Origin: Thermoleptolyngbya sichuanensis A183
Lineage (GTDB): Bacteria > Cyanobacteriota > Cyanobacteriia > Elainellales > Elainellaceae
NCBI RefSeq assembly: GCF_013177315.1
Contig: NZ_CP053661.1
Span: forward strand, 2,170,001 to 2,234,000
Length of the DNA stretch: 64,000 nt
Reading direction: 5' to 3'
This document shows, piece by piece, positions 9,801 to 18,194 of this stretch (within the stretch, counting starts at the first letter, position 1; every line of letters starts with the position of its first letter). Position numbers and translations under genes: made by a program. The notes under the pieces are model-generated. The model ran no database searches. It was not told the DNA's origin and worked only from the letters and a program-made list of their open reading frames with translations.

Positions 9801-10810
9801 AGGTTTCCCGGCTTTTCGCGGCTGGTGAGGAGGACGGTACTCTGGTGTTCTGCTTCGCCCAGGGCTTGCAGGAGTTGACCATAGCCCTCGTAGCCAGGTA
9901 AGTAGCCGCCGCCGCGATCGCCCTGGCGCATCACCGTTTCGCCGTTATCCAGAACGATCAGACAGCGGTGCTGCCGCAAATAGTCCAGCAGGCGACGGAT
10001 GCGCCCATCCAGCGAGTCGGGCAGGTCGGCATCCCGGCGATGGGAGAGAACCTGAATGAGATCTGCCAGCAGTTCCAGGACAGGCGGCGCATTGCGGAGC
10101 GATCGCCAGAGGGTGAACTGAAACGGTGCATCGCATCTGCCCGGTTCAGCGGTTTGCCGCTCCGATAGCCGTTTTGCCAGCTTGACGGACAGCGTGGTTT
10201 TGCCGATGCCCCCCATGCCCAAAATCAGGATCAGCCGACAGCGATCGCCCAAAATCCAGTCTGCGACCTGCTGCAACTCGGCATCGCGACCATAAAAGGC
10301 AGGCAGATCGACCGCATCGCCCCAGTCGGCCACGGGCGCAGGGAGGGAAGCAGCCGCGGGAACGGGAGGGGCGATCGCCACGCGGGTTTCGGGCAAGGTG
10401 GCGACCGGAGCAGACAACAGCAGAGCAGAATTTCTCAGCAGCGTCTCTCGATTTGCGCTGGGTTCGGCACGCTGCTCCAGCACAGCCGGCGGCTCTGAAA
10501 TTATGGGTTCTAAAGCAACGGGTTCTAATCGCTCTGGGTCTGAACCCGTGGCTTTGACCCGTGGAGCCTGCCGCTTCAGCACGACCTGCAAATTGTGCTT
10601 GGTGACCTTTTCCTGGAACGTATCCGACAGCAGTTGCCAGAGTTGGGAACCCGTCTGTTTCACATAGCCCAACTCATAGCCATAGCGACGAGCAATTTCT
10701 AGATAAGATTGCTCCTCCCATGCCTGACAAAATACCGCACGTTGCAGCTTGCTGAGGCGATTGTCCCGCAGGGCGAACTCAACTATGGCTAGGGCTTCTT
10801 CGGAGTTCAT
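6836..10810 (-). CDS. STAND-type NTPase: HTH-like N-terminus, NB-ARC, 14 WD40 repeats
   Basis: Residues 1-80 match the helical N-terminal domain common on cyanobacterial vMAP/WD40 proteins (LSKLQRAVFCQAWEEQSYLEIARRYG). A disordered Pro-rich linker follows. The NB-ARC domain begins near 165 with Walker A GMGGIGKTTL at 198-207 and a Walker B-like LIVLDN near 275. A few pentapeptide-like repeats occur near 625-655. Fourteen WD40 blades follow, each ending in an LW or VW dipeptide, enough for two seven-bladed propellers. STAND proteins oligomerise on ligand binding to signal or trigger defence. No effector domain such as protease, TIR or nuclease is visible, so the output is unknown. Blade 4 carries a long insert. 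Confidence 0.93.
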   Translation of the reverse strand: MNSEEALAIVEFALRDNRLSKLQRAVFCQAWEEQSYLEIARRYGYELGYVKQTGSQLWQLLSDTFQEKVTKHNLQVVLKRQAPRVKATGSDPERLEPVALEPIISEPPAVLEQRAEPSANRETLLRNSALLLSAPVATLPETRVAIAPPVPAAASLPAPVADWGDAVDLPAFYGRDAELQQVADWILGDRCRLILILGMGGIGKTTLSVKLAKRLSERQTAEPGRCDAPFQFTLWRSLRNAPPVLELLADLIQVLSHRRDADLPDSLDGRIRRLLDYLRQHRCLIVLDNGETVMRQGDRGGGYLPGYEGYGQLLQALGEAEHQSTVLLTSREKPGNLAVREGSHLPIRSLRLSGLPPNIGQELFALKGEFSGTDAEWQTLVSHYAGNPLALQMVASVIQDLFDGQLTDFLDCLETGTSVFGDIRDLLAQQVNRLSLLEQQVMDWLAIARKPVTLSNLRSWLVPPVALGALLEAICSLERRCLIEKTAPRLTEKSQARFTLQPAVMEYVTEQLIERLQQEIGHVGAAQAECASGPSVISSNLLHTHAVLQPQAKDYIRETQTRMILAPLAKRLLENQTQTQLEERVRSHLQHLRCTSQARSGYTAGTLLNLLVQLGTDLTGWDFSELAVWNAYLRGVNLHRVNFTGANLVRSGFTETFSQILAIAFSPDGKLLATGDINHEIHLWQVSDGKQLLSLRVDEGWVWSVAFSPDGRTLASSANRSVHLWDLQTGACLKTLPGYSDRVFSVAFSPDGQYLATGSEDHWVRVWNVRSGTLLHSLAGHTHEVRSVAFSPAPLRQGPTAKCVSKSSAFLLASASYDGTVRLWNVSSGACLATLKHPDPPATGALPWVWSVAFSPDGHTLASGNDDGTVCLWTVESAGSSRAVIPTTHPPLQGSRQPVRAIAFSPDGRTLASGSDDGSLRLWDYRQGDCRRVLTGHRSWIAAIAFSPDSGILASGSEDQSVRLWDGRGLCLRTLQGYSNGVWSVAFSPDGRILASGSQDRTLRLWDRQSGQLLGSLQGHTRWIWSVAFHPKQPLLASGSEDHSIKVWNVQTQRLLQTLEGHRDAVISVLYSPTGETLLSGSLDGTIKLWDAPIGLCRRTLAVHEGGVWCLALSVDGRLLASGSQDQTLRLWHVENGSCLQTLTGHTSWIRAIALSPDGQLLASGSADGVIKLWRVQDGVCVATLKAHRGPVLAIAFHPSGNHFASCSTDTTLKLWDSGAATCLHTLHGHHRWVRFLAYSPDGNTLASCGQDETIRLWELGFEDQGCCGEGTSLSACPPASHLRQPEASWVLRVPRPYEGMAIAQVTGLTDAQRATLRMLGAVE

Positions 10811-10835
10811 AACTGTTTACAAAAAAGACTCAAAC

Positions 10836-10922
10836 AGGACTTACCTTGCGATAAGTTTTCTGGGTTTTGGACGCTTGCTTGCGGGCTGCGCGCGAGAGAA
10901 AGCGTCCAACTGCGTAAGTCCT
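10836..10922 (+). repeat. palindromic MITE-like element, copy 1 (AGGACTTAC family)
   Basis: An 87-bp element bounded by AGGACTTAC and GTAAGTCCT with an internal hairpin GGACGCTT / AAGCGTCC. Related copies lie at 40411-40500 and 44629-44730. Ends are conserved while the internal stems differ in sequence but keep pairing. Confidence 0.8.
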
Positions 10923-11290
10923 ATCGAAATTGCCCGCTATCAGGGCGATCGCGCTCATTGCTCCCCATTGCGGCTCCCCACTGCGGCTCCCCACTGCGTA
11001 TCAGCGATGCTAACGGTTTGGGCGATCGCCCTTTGTAGCCCAAGGCACATTCTGTTTGACTCAGATCGAACCTTTTGCGAACCTTTCCCACACCTTTTAG
11101 AACCCCGTTTCCGGCGCGGCTTTGATAGGCTTTGGTCTAACTTCTAATCGCCCCAGTCAGGACGGCTTCAGGGTTTTTCGAGCCGCCGCAATCTGGGGAT
11201 TCAGAGTTTCAAGAGTTTCGAGATTTTTGAGATTGGGATTTCACCGCAGAGGTTTCGTCACCAGGTTTTGTCGCTAAGGGAGCTAGCACT
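10923..11290. other. intergenic region upstream of the ABC importer cluster
   Basis: No gene recognised. The stretch contains the short repeat GCTCCCCATTGCGG / GGCTCCCCACTGCG near 10961-11000. It must include the promoter of the BMP-type transporter genes; I did not find a convincing GTA-N8-TAC NtcA box. Confidence 0.4.
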
Positions 11291-12505
11291 GTGAGCAAAG
11301 AGATGGGCAGGAAACGAATTTTGAACGTGTCTCGTCGGCAGGTGATTCGAGGGCTGCTGGCCACCAGCGCTTTTGGTCTCACGGCGAAGTTGGGAACAGC
11401 GTGCAGTCCTTCTGGCACAGGCGGAACAGATGCCGCCGCCGAAGGAGGCGCATCAGGCAGCGGCGACCCGCTCACCATCGGCTTTATCTACGTCGGGCCG
11501 AAGGACGACTACGGCTACAACCAGGCCCACGCCGAGGGCGCAGCGGGCATGGCAGCCAAGTTCAACTGGGTGAAGCTGGTGGAAGAGGCAAACGTGCCCG
11601 AAACCACCGCCGTTGCCGAATCCATGCGGAGCATGATCGACATCGACGGCGCAAAAGCCATCTTCCCCACCTCGTTCGGCTACTTTGACCCGCACATCCT
11701 GAAGCTGGCGGAAGAATATCCCGATGTCCAATTTTTCCACGCGGGCGGACTGTACCAGGAAGGCAAAACGCCAAAAAATATTGGCAGCTACTTTGGCTAT
11801 ATCGACGAGGCGCAATACGTTGCGGGCATCGTCGCAGCCCTCACGTCCAAGAGCGGCAAGCTGGGCTTTGTGGCCGCGAAACCAATCCCCCAGGTGCTTC
11901 GCAACGTCAACAGCTATACCCTTGGCGCTCGCAGCGTCCGCCCCGATGCCACAACTCAGGTTCTCTTCACCGGAAACTGGGCGGAGCCGATCAAAGAGGC
12001 AGAAGCCACCAACAGCATGGTGGATCAGGGCATTGATGTTGTCACCTGCCATGTGGACAGTCCGAAGGTGGTGATGGAAACAGCGGAACGGCGCGGCATT
12101 TTTTGCACAGGCTATCATGCCAACCAAGCGGCCCTGGCTCCTAAGGGCTACCTCACCGGAGCCGAGTGGGACTGGACGAATATCTACTCCAAAATTGCCG
12201 AAGACATCTACGCGGGCAAGTCGCTGCAAGACGGCACAATTGACCACATCCTGCGCGGCGGCTTGAAGGACGGCTTCTGTAAGGTATCGGACTACGGCCC
12301 GGCAGTCAGCGCCGAAGCCAAGGCCGCTGCGGACGCAGCCAAAGCCACGCTGATGGACGGCAGCCTCGTCATCTATTCCGGCGAAGTGAAGGACAACAAG
12401 GGCGGTGTGGTGGTCGGGGCGAACGAAAAGCTGGAGCAAAAAGATCCCAAGCTGGAGCAGATGGATTATCTGGTAGAAGGCGTAATCGGGTCGGTGGGAG
12501 GCTAG
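11291..12505 (+). CDS. BMP-family ABC transporter substrate-binding protein
   Basis: A 404-residue periplasmic binding protein of the basic membrane protein (Med/BMP, PnrA-like) family, which bind nucleosides and related heterocycles. The N-terminus has a twin-arginine-like motif SRRQVIRGLLA (15-25), suggesting Tat export, and a Cys at 38 that could be lipidated. Mature-domain landmarks are IGFIYVGPKDDYGYNQAH near residue 60 and the C-terminal GVVVGANE block. GTG start. It lies 6 bases before the first permease gene and is the first gene of the importer operon. Purine-, pyrimidine- or biuret-like ligands are plausible from the neighbouring hydrolases; this is inference. Confidence 0.9.
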   Translation: MSKEMGRKRILNVSRRQVIRGLLATSAFGLTAKLGTACSPSGTGGTDAAAEGGASGSGDPLTIGFIYVGPKDDYGYNQAHAEGAAGMAAKFNWVKLVEEANVPETTAVAESMRSMIDIDGAKAIFPTSFGYFDPHILKLAEEYPDVQFFHAGGLYQEGKTPKNIGSYFGYIDEAQYVAGIVAALTSKSGKLGFVAAKPIPQVLRNVNSYTLGARSVRPDATTQVLFTGNWAEPIKEAEATNSMVDQGIDVVTCHVDSPKVVMETAERRGIFCTGYHANQAALAPKGYLTGAEWDWTNIYSKIAEDIYAGKSLQDGTIDHILRGGLKDGFCKVSDYGPAVSAEAKAAADAAKATLMDGSLVIYSGEVKDNKGGVVVGANEKLEQKDPKLEQMDYLVEGVIGSVGG

Positions 12506-12511
12506 AGAACA

Positions 12512-13630
12512 ATGGCGCTTTCACAAACCTGGCGCAGGACGCTGGAATCTCTCTGTCTGTCGTTTGGGGCCATTCTGGCCGGAATCTTGCTGTTTGGAAT
12601 TTTTTGTGCGCTGGTGGGGACGAACCCCTTCGCGGTGTATGCCTCGATCTGGAAGGCTGCCTTTGGCAAGTGGAGCACCTTCCAAAATACGCTGGTGCGG
12701 GCGGCTCCGCTGATGCTGTCGGCCCTGTGTACGGCGCTGCCCGCCCGACTGGGGTTGGTGATCATTGGTAACGAAGGCGCACTGGTGGTTGGTGGACTGG
12801 CAGCCGTTTCGATGGGTCTCGCTATGGGAACGGCTTTCCCTCCTTTGATGGTGCAGATCGCAATGGCGATCGCCGGGATGGTGATGGGTGGCATCTGGAT
12901 CGGCGCGGCGGGATGGCTGCGGCACTATCGCGGCGTGAATGAGACGATTAGCAGCCTGCTGTTGAACTACGTGGCGATCGCCCTGCTGAATCACCTCGTT
13001 GGCGGCCCCATGCGCGATCCCAGTTCGCTCAATAAGCCATCGACCTTCCCGCTGGCGGAGATTAATATGCTGGGCGACATTCCTGGCACGCGGGTTCACT
13101 GGGGCTTGCTGTATGGGCTGATCGCCTGCGTCATCGCCTATTTCCTGATGCAGCGCACCACCTTTGGCTTCGCCGCCCGCACCGCTGGTGGCAACATCCG
13201 CGCCGCCAAAATTGCGGGGCTACCCGTTGGCAGGCTGACGGTGATGATCTGCTTTCTGGCAGGTTCCTGCGCGGGTTTGGCGGGCATGGTGGAGGTGGCC
13301 GCTGTGCAGGGTTCTGCCAATGAATCGCTGAATGTTGGCTACGGCTACGGTGGCATCCTCGTCGCCTTTGCCGCCCGCCACAACCCCCTCGCCGCTGTGC
13401 TGATCTCCCTGCTCGTCGGCGGCATCCTCGCCAGCGGCGGCATCCTCCAGCGGGCCCACGGACTGCCCGATGCCACCGTGCTGATCTTCCAGGGACTCGT
13501 CTTCTTGATGGTGCTCTATAGCGACTCGCTCTACGGCAAGTTCGGCCTCTTCAAAGAAAAGCCCATCGTTATCGAACCCCCCGCGCCGCCGCCGCCGAGT
13601 CCGGGGCAGGAACCAGTTATGACGGTGTGA
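12512..13630 (+). CDS. ABC transporter permease 1 (BMP/nucleoside importer)
   Basis: A 372-residue polytopic membrane protein of the BPD_transp_2 (branched-chain/ribose-type) family, matching the larger permease of nucleoside-type importers such as YufP. About nine hydrophobic segments are visible. The GNEGALVVGGLAAVSMG block and GGNIRAAKIAGLPVGRLTVMI near 220-240 are typical; the latter contacts the ATPase. The tail is Pro-rich. It starts 6 bases after the binding-protein stop codon. A 361-base gap separates it from permease 2, so a second promoter may lie there. Confidence 0.9.
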   Translation: MALSQTWRRTLESLCLSFGAILAGILLFGIFCALVGTNPFAVYASIWKAAFGKWSTFQNTLVRAAPLMLSALCTALPARLGLVIIGNEGALVVGGLAAVSMGLAMGTAFPPLMVQIAMAIAGMVMGGIWIGAAGWLRHYRGVNETISSLLLNYVAIALLNHLVGGPMRDPSSLNKPSTFPLAEINMLGDIPGTRVHWGLLYGLIACVIAYFLMQRTTFGFAARTAGGNIRAAKIAGLPVGRLTVMICFLAGSCAGLAGMVEVAAVQGSANESLNVGYGYGGILVAFAARHNPLAAVLISLLVGGILASGGILQRAHGLPDATVLIFQGLVFLMVLYSDSLYGKFGLFKEKPIVIEPPAPPPPSPGQEPVMTV

Positions 13631-13991
13631 TGAGGAAGGATGAAGGCAGAAGGATGAGGCATGAATGGGTGCTTTATTGAGCAAAGTAGGTTCATCTCTG
13701 TATCACTCTAACGTTCCTTATTCGTTCCTACCATTCGTCTTCCAAGCATCTCTTCCTTGATTTCACAAGCAGAAGTGTTGAATCTTGATGGTAAAACTTT
13801 ACAAAAAGCACTCTCAAGAGGCGGATTATTGAGAATGGAAGCAATAAGTAGGTCATTACAGGCAGAATTATAGATCTTTTGTACTGGATTCAGCTATGAA
13901 CTTGCCCTGCTAACATTGCGTTCAACACTTCTGTTTCACAAGGTCATTTCACCCACTAGAAATCTCTGATTCATCCCTCATCATTACCCCT
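13631..13991. other. gap inside the importer cluster
   Basis: This 361-base stretch between the two permease genes is more AT-rich than its flanks and has no convincing ORF. It may hold a promoter for permease 2 and downstream genes. No repeat or terminator with a T-run was recognised. Confidence 0.4.
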
Positions 13992-14924
13992 ATGTCAGAA
14001 CCCTCACAAGCAATTGGCTGGCTTGGTGTTCCCCTAGCAATCATTGCGGGAACCATGCGCGGCGGCACACCCTTTCTGTTCGTTAGCCTGGGCGAGTGCC
14101 TGACGGAAAAGAGCGGCAAAATCAACCTGGGTCTGGAAGGGACGCTGCTGACGGGCGCGATGGCTGCCTATGCGATTTCTTATCTTACCGGGTCGCCGTG
14201 GCTGGGTGTAATTGCGGCGGGTATCGCCGGAGCCGCCCTCGGCGCAATTCACGGCTGGCTATCGCAGCAGTTTCGCGTCAATGATGTGGCGGTGGGCATC
14301 GCCATGATTATTTTTGGCAGCGGTGTGGCGTTCTTTTTTGGCAAGCCTTTTATTCAGCCCAAGGCTCCCCAACTGCCGACGATTGACCTGGGTAACTGGA
14401 GCCAGGTTCCCGCCCTGCAAGCCGCGCTGCAAATCAGTCCGCTGTTTTTAATAGGGCTGGCGATCGCCCCTCTGATGGCCTGGTTTTTCCGTTCCACCCG
14501 CTGGGGACTCTTCGTCCGCGCCGTAGGCGACAGCCCCGAAGCCGCTCGTGCAATGGGCGTGTCGATTTTCAAAGTGCGGATGCTCAGCGTCATTGCCGGA
14601 AGTTTCCTAGCGGGCATCGGCGGCGCGGCCCTGTCGCTGTATTATCCCGGCCTATGGACAGAGCGTATCTCCAGTGGTCAGGGATTGATGGCAGTGGCGC
14701 TAGTCATCTTTGCCCGCTGGAACCCGATTATGTGCCTCTGGGCATCGCTGCTTTTCGGCGGCGCACAGGCCCTCGGCCCCGCCCTGCAATCCGTTGGCAT
14801 TAAGGAAGGCTATTACTTGTTCAACGCTGCGCCCTACGTGCTGACGCTGCTGATCATGATTTTTACCTGCTCGCCCAAGCGCACGCTCAACGGCGTTCCC
14901 GGTGCGCTTGGAACCGATAGCTGA
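13992..14924 (+). CDS. ABC transporter permease 2 (BMP/nucleoside importer)
   Basis: A 310-residue BPD_transp_2 permease matching the smaller YufQ-like subunit. The N-terminal GTMRGGTPFLFVSLGECLTEK and KINLGLEGTLL blocks are diagnostic for this subunit of nucleoside-type importers. Eight or so membrane segments follow. The VGDSPEAARAMGVSIFKVRML coupling helix near 177-197 docks to the ATP-binding protein. It sits just upstream of the biuret-hydrolase-like gene with 15 bases between the genes, so transport and hydrolysis are probably co-expressed. Confidence 0.9.
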   Translation: MSEPSQAIGWLGVPLAIIAGTMRGGTPFLFVSLGECLTEKSGKINLGLEGTLLTGAMAAYAISYLTGSPWLGVIAAGIAGAALGAIHGWLSQQFRVNDVAVGIAMIIFGSGVAFFFGKPFIQPKAPQLPTIDLGNWSQVPALQAALQISPLFLIGLAIAPLMAWFFRSTRWGLFVRAVGDSPEAARAMGVSIFKVRMLSVIAGSFLAGIGGAALSLYYPGLWTERISSGQGLMAVALVIFARWNPIMCLWASLLFGGAQALGPALQSVGIKEGYYLFNAAPYVLTLLIMIFTCSPKRTLNGVPGALGTDS

Positions 14925-14939
14925 TTCAGGAGGTTGATG

Positions 14940-15623
14940 ATGGGACGATTTGTAGAGGCCGATCCCTATCCCTACCCATTTAACGGCGAACTGCATCCCG
15001 GCAATACGGCTGTGCTGGTAATTGATATGCAGATCGACTTTTGTGGCCCAGGCGGCTATGTAGACAAGATGGGCTATGACCTGTCGCTGACTCGTGCGCC
15101 GATCGAGCCAATTCAGTCCGTGCTGGCGGCCGCACGGGCGCAGGGCTATCACGTCATGCACACCCGCGAGGGACATCGCCCTGACCTGTCGGATTTGCCA
15201 GAAAACAAACAGTGGCGATCGCGCCAAATTGGGGCAGGCATTGGCGATCCGGGGCCCTGCGGCAAGATTCTGGTGCGCGGCGAACCCGGCTGGGAAATCA
15301 TCCCCGAACTGGCCCCACTACCTGGCGAAGTGGTAATCGACAAACCCGGCAAGGGTTCCTTCTACGCAACCGATCTAGATCTTGTGCTACAGCGCAATCG
15401 TATTCAAAATATCATCCTTGTCGGAGTCACCACTGATGTCTGTGTGCATACCACCATGCGGGATGCAAACGATCGCGGCTATGAGTGTCTGCTTCTCTCG
15501 GACTGTACTGCTGCAACGGATTATGGCAATCATCTGGCCGCCCTCAAGATGATCAAAATGCAGGGCGGCGTGTTCGGCGCAGTATCCGATTCACGTTCCT
15601 TCATCGAGGCGATCGCTCCATAA
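14940..15623 (+). CDS. biuH: isochorismatase-fold amidohydrolase, probable biuret hydrolase
   Basis: The Asp-Lys-Cys triad is visible: IDMQIDF, then [12 protein letters not shown], then [12 protein letters not shown] with the nucleophilic cysteine. Long blocks ([63 protein letters not shown]) agree with biuret amidohydrolase BiuH of Rhizobium as I recall it. That enzyme converts biuret to allophanate and ammonia. No alignment was run. AGGAGG at 14928-14933 supports the ATG at 14940; ATG 14937 and TTG 14934 are in frame. It is encoded between transporter permease and ATPase genes. No allophanate hydrolase is in the window. Confidence 0.78.
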   Translation: MGRFVEADPYPYPFNGELHPGNTAVLVIDMQIDFCGPGGYVDKMGYDLSLTRAPIEPIQSVLAAARAQGYHVMHTREGHRPDLSDLPENKQWRSRQIGAGIGDPGPCGKILVRGEPGWEIIPELAPLPGEVVIDKPGKGSFYATDLDLVLQRNRIQNIILVGVTTDVCVHTTMRDANDRGYECLLLSDCTAATDYGNHLAALKMIKMQGGVFGAVSDSRSFIEAIAP

Positions 15624-15753
15624 CGTCTGAATCATCAGCAGATTCATCAGTAGATTCATTGGTAGATTCATTAATCAATACATTTGCTCTGCATATCGCA
15701 TCTCAAACAGCCCTATCTTCGACCTTGGTTAACCTCTAACTCCATCACCCCTC

Positions 15754-17301
15754 ATGACTTCCATCGCCACAACCAGCCCAACCCTCCAAGTCGAGCGTCC
15801 ACCCGATCTCCAGGTCACAGGCATGTCCAAGCACTTTGGCACACTCATCGCGCTGGATAACGTATCGCTGCACCTAAAACCTGGCAGCTTTCACGCGCTG
15901 CTGGGCGAAAACGGCGCGGGCAAAAGCACCCTGGTCAAGTGCATCATGGGCTTTTATTCCCCCACCTCTGGGGCCGTGCTGATCGACAGCAACCCGGTAA
16001 AAATCGCCAATCCCCGCGATGCACACCACTACGGCATCGGCATGGTGTATCAGCATTTCACCTCCGTTCCTGCCATGACGGTCGCCGAAAACCTGGTTCT
16101 GTCTCGCTACGAAAGCAAGGCGCTAATCAACTGGAAGGATGAACTAGAGGAGCTTCAAGCCTTTATGGATGCTTCGCCCTTCCGCGTGCCGATCGACGTG
16201 CCGATCGCCCAACTTGCCGCCGGACAAAAACAAAAACTGGAAATTCTCAAGCAGCTTTACCTGAAGAGCCGCATCCTGATTCTAGATGAGCCGACTTCGG
16301 TGCTGACCCCTGCCGAGGCGGACGAAGTCCTGGGTCTGCTGCGCGAACAGGTCACCGATGGCAAGCTGAGCGTGCTGATGATTTCGCACAAATTCCGTGA
16401 GGTGATGGCCTTTACCGACGAGATTACAGTCCTACGCAAGGGCAAGTTTGCAGGCAGCGGCCTGGTGAAGGATCTGACCGTGCCAGAGATGGCAGAAATG
16501 ATGATGGGCGAGAAAAAAGAGCCAACACCTGTTAACAAAGTTGACGACTTGGAAAAAGTCTCTGTGCTGGAAGTGCGGGATCTGCACGCCAACAAAGACA
16601 ACGGCGTAGAGGCCGTTTCAGGCATAAACTTAACCGTTCATAGCGGCGAGATCGTCGGCATTGCAGGCATTTCGGGGAACGGTCAGCGGGAACTAGTAGA
16701 AGTGCTGGCAGGACAGCGCGAACCCACGTCTGGCAAGATTTGGGTCAACGGTGAACCCTACAGCGCGACCCGTGCTGAAATGTTCAAACACAAGGTTTTT
16801 GCCTTGCCGGAGGAACCTCTAAAGAACGCCTGCGTTCCACATATGAGCGTCGCGGAAAACATGGCTCTGCGAACGTTCGATCGCCCACCCCAGGCAAAAG
16901 GAATCATGCTGATCTTGAACGCGATTAGGAACATGGCAGTGGGGCTGATTCACCAGTTTTCCGTCAAAACGCCATCACCCGAAACGCCCGTCGGCAATCT
17001 CTCTGGCGGAAACGTGCAGCGTGTGGTTTTGGCACGAGAATTGTCTGCCGATCACATCAAGCTGCTAATTGCGGCAAACCCCTGCTTTGGTCTGGATTTT
17101 AACGCGGTGGACTTCATCCACACTCAGATCGTAGATGCCCGAAACCGTGGCGTGGCGGTGCTGCTGGTCAGTGAGGATCTGGATGAACTGCTGAAATTGA
17201 GCGATCGCCTCATCGTCATCAGCGGCGGCAAGTTTGTATACGACAGTCCAACGAGTGAAGCAGACTTTGGGGCGATCGGCACCAGCATGGCCGGCCATTA
17301 G
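15754..17301 (+). CDS. ABC transporter ATP-binding protein with two ATPase domains
   Basis: A 515-residue duplicated ATPase of the sugar/nucleoside importer type (RbsA/YufO-like). Domain 1 has intact Walker [10 protein letters not shown] near residue 54, signature-like [12 protein letters not shown] and Walker [10 protein letters not shown]. Domain 2 has a degenerate Walker A ([10 protein letters not shown]) but a good signature [12 protein letters not shown]. In its Walker B position the usual DEPT is replaced by ANPCFGLD, as is common in this family, so only the first site is likely catalytic. It completes the importer with the two permeases and the BMP protein. Confidence 0.93.
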   Translation: MTSIATTSPTLQVERPPDLQVTGMSKHFGTLIALDNVSLHLKPGSFHALLGENGAGKSTLVKCIMGFYSPTSGAVLIDSNPVKIANPRDAHHYGIGMVYQHFTSVPAMTVAENLVLSRYESKALINWKDELEELQAFMDASPFRVPIDVPIAQLAAGQKQKLEILKQLYLKSRILILDEPTSVLTPAEADEVLGLLREQVTDGKLSVLMISHKFREVMAFTDEITVLRKGKFAGSGLVKDLTVPEMAEMMMGEKKEPTPVNKVDDLEKVSVLEVRDLHANKDNGVEAVSGINLTVHSGEIVGIAGISGNGQRELVEVLAGQREPTSGKIWVNGEPYSATRAEMFKHKVFALPEEPLKNACVPHMSVAENMALRTFDRPPQAKGIMLILNAIRNMAVGLIHQFSVKTPSPETPVGNLSGGNVQRVVLARELSADHIKLLIAANPCFGLDFNAVDFIHTQIVDARNRGVAVLLVSEDLDELLKLSDRLIVISGGKFVYDSPTSEADFGAIGTSMAGH

Positions 17302-17353
17302 CCACGCATCCAAAATTCAAAACCCAAAACCGACCTGCCGGAGAACACCAGTC

Positions 17354-18055
17354 ATGGATCTAACCATCACAGCGCTTCCTTACGAATACACCCTGCCAGA
17401 CGACCTGAGCAAACTGGCACTGGTCATCATCGACATGCAGCGTGACTTTATGGAACCAGGCGGCTTTGGCGATGCGCTAGGTAATGACGTAACGCGACTC
17501 CAGGCAATCGTTCCAGCGCTGAAGGAACTGCTGGCAGCGTTTCGGACACTGGGTTTGCCTGTAATCCACACGATCGAGTGCCATCAGCCCGATCTATCCG
17601 ACTGCCCGCCTGCCAAGCTCAATCGGGGCAAAGGCTCACTGAAAATTGGCGACGAGGGCCCGATGGGGCGAATTCTCGTGCTGGGGGAACCGGGAAACGG
17701 CATTATTCCCGATTTGGCTCCGCTGCCGGGTGAAATCGTCATCTCTAAGCCAGGAAAAGGCGCATTTTACGCGACACCGCTGGGCGCAATTTTGGCAGAG
17801 CGCGGCATCACCCACTTATTGATGACGGGCGTGACCACTGAGGTGTGCGTGCAGACGACGATGCGCGAAGCCAACGATCGCGGCTATGAATGCCTGATGG
17901 TGGAAGATTGCACCGAGAGCTATTTTCCAGAATTTAAGCAGGCGACTCTGGAAATGGTGCGGGCGCAGGGCGGCATCGTCGGCTGGACGGCTCCCTCAGC
18001 AAACGTGCTGGACACATTCGCCGCATTCCGAGCGTCAGAGGCTTCTCCTGTCTGA
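17354..18055 (+). CDS. isochorismatase-fold cysteine hydrolase 2
   Basis: A 233-residue paralogue of the biuret-hydrolase-like gene at 14940. The triad is [20 protein letters not shown] and [12 protein letters not shown] (nucleophile Cys). It shares the [17 protein letters not shown] and [11 protein letters not shown] blocks, but the HTREGHRP region differs ([12 protein letters not shown]) and the C-terminus diverges after DCTES. It therefore probably hydrolyses a related but different amide. The start is the ATG at 17354, which opens the conserved domain; the frame is open upstream to 17234. It is 52 bases after the ATPase stop, and a strong terminator follows, closing the operon. Confidence 0.85.
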   Translation: MDLTITALPYEYTLPDDLSKLALVIIDMQRDFMEPGGFGDALGNDVTRLQAIVPALKELLAAFRTLGLPVIHTIECHQPDLSDCPPAKLNRGKGSLKIGDEGPMGRILVLGEPGNGIIPDLAPLPGEIVISKPGKGAFYATPLGAILAERGITHLLMTGVTTEVCVQTTMREANDRGYECLMVEDCTESYFPEFKQATLEMVRAQGGIVGWTAPSANVLDTFAAFRASEASPV

Positions 18056-18097
18056 GCTACCGCTTCACCCTAAATCGGGCAGAGAACCTCTGCATGG

Positions 18098-18130
18098 CCG
18101 CCTGTGAATTCAGCCCCGCAGGCGGTTTTT
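18098..18130 (+). terminator. terminator of the importer/hydrolase operon
   Basis: Stem CCGCCTG / CAGGCGG with a 14-base loop followed by TTTTTCTTTT, 43 bases after the second hydrolase stop codon. Confidence 0.8.
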
Positions 18131-18144
18131 CTTTTCGGCTGGCG

Positions 18145-18180
18145 CGTCGGTTCGCACGTCGGTTCGCACGTCGGTTCGCA
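18145..18180. repeat. 12-bp tandem repeat, 3 exact copies
   Basis: Unit CGTCGGTTCGCA occurs three times without a mismatch, immediately between the operon terminator and the asnS stop codon. Confidence 0.95.
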
Positions 18181-18194
18181 GACCCGCTTGCTGC

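Noticed and set aside
10749-11147. 132-codon plus-strand ORF
   Set aside because: It runs through the palindromic element and overlaps the start of the STAND gene on the other strand.
11453-12439. 328-codon minus-strand ORF
   Set aside because: Shadow of the BMP binding-protein gene, which has clear family motifs.
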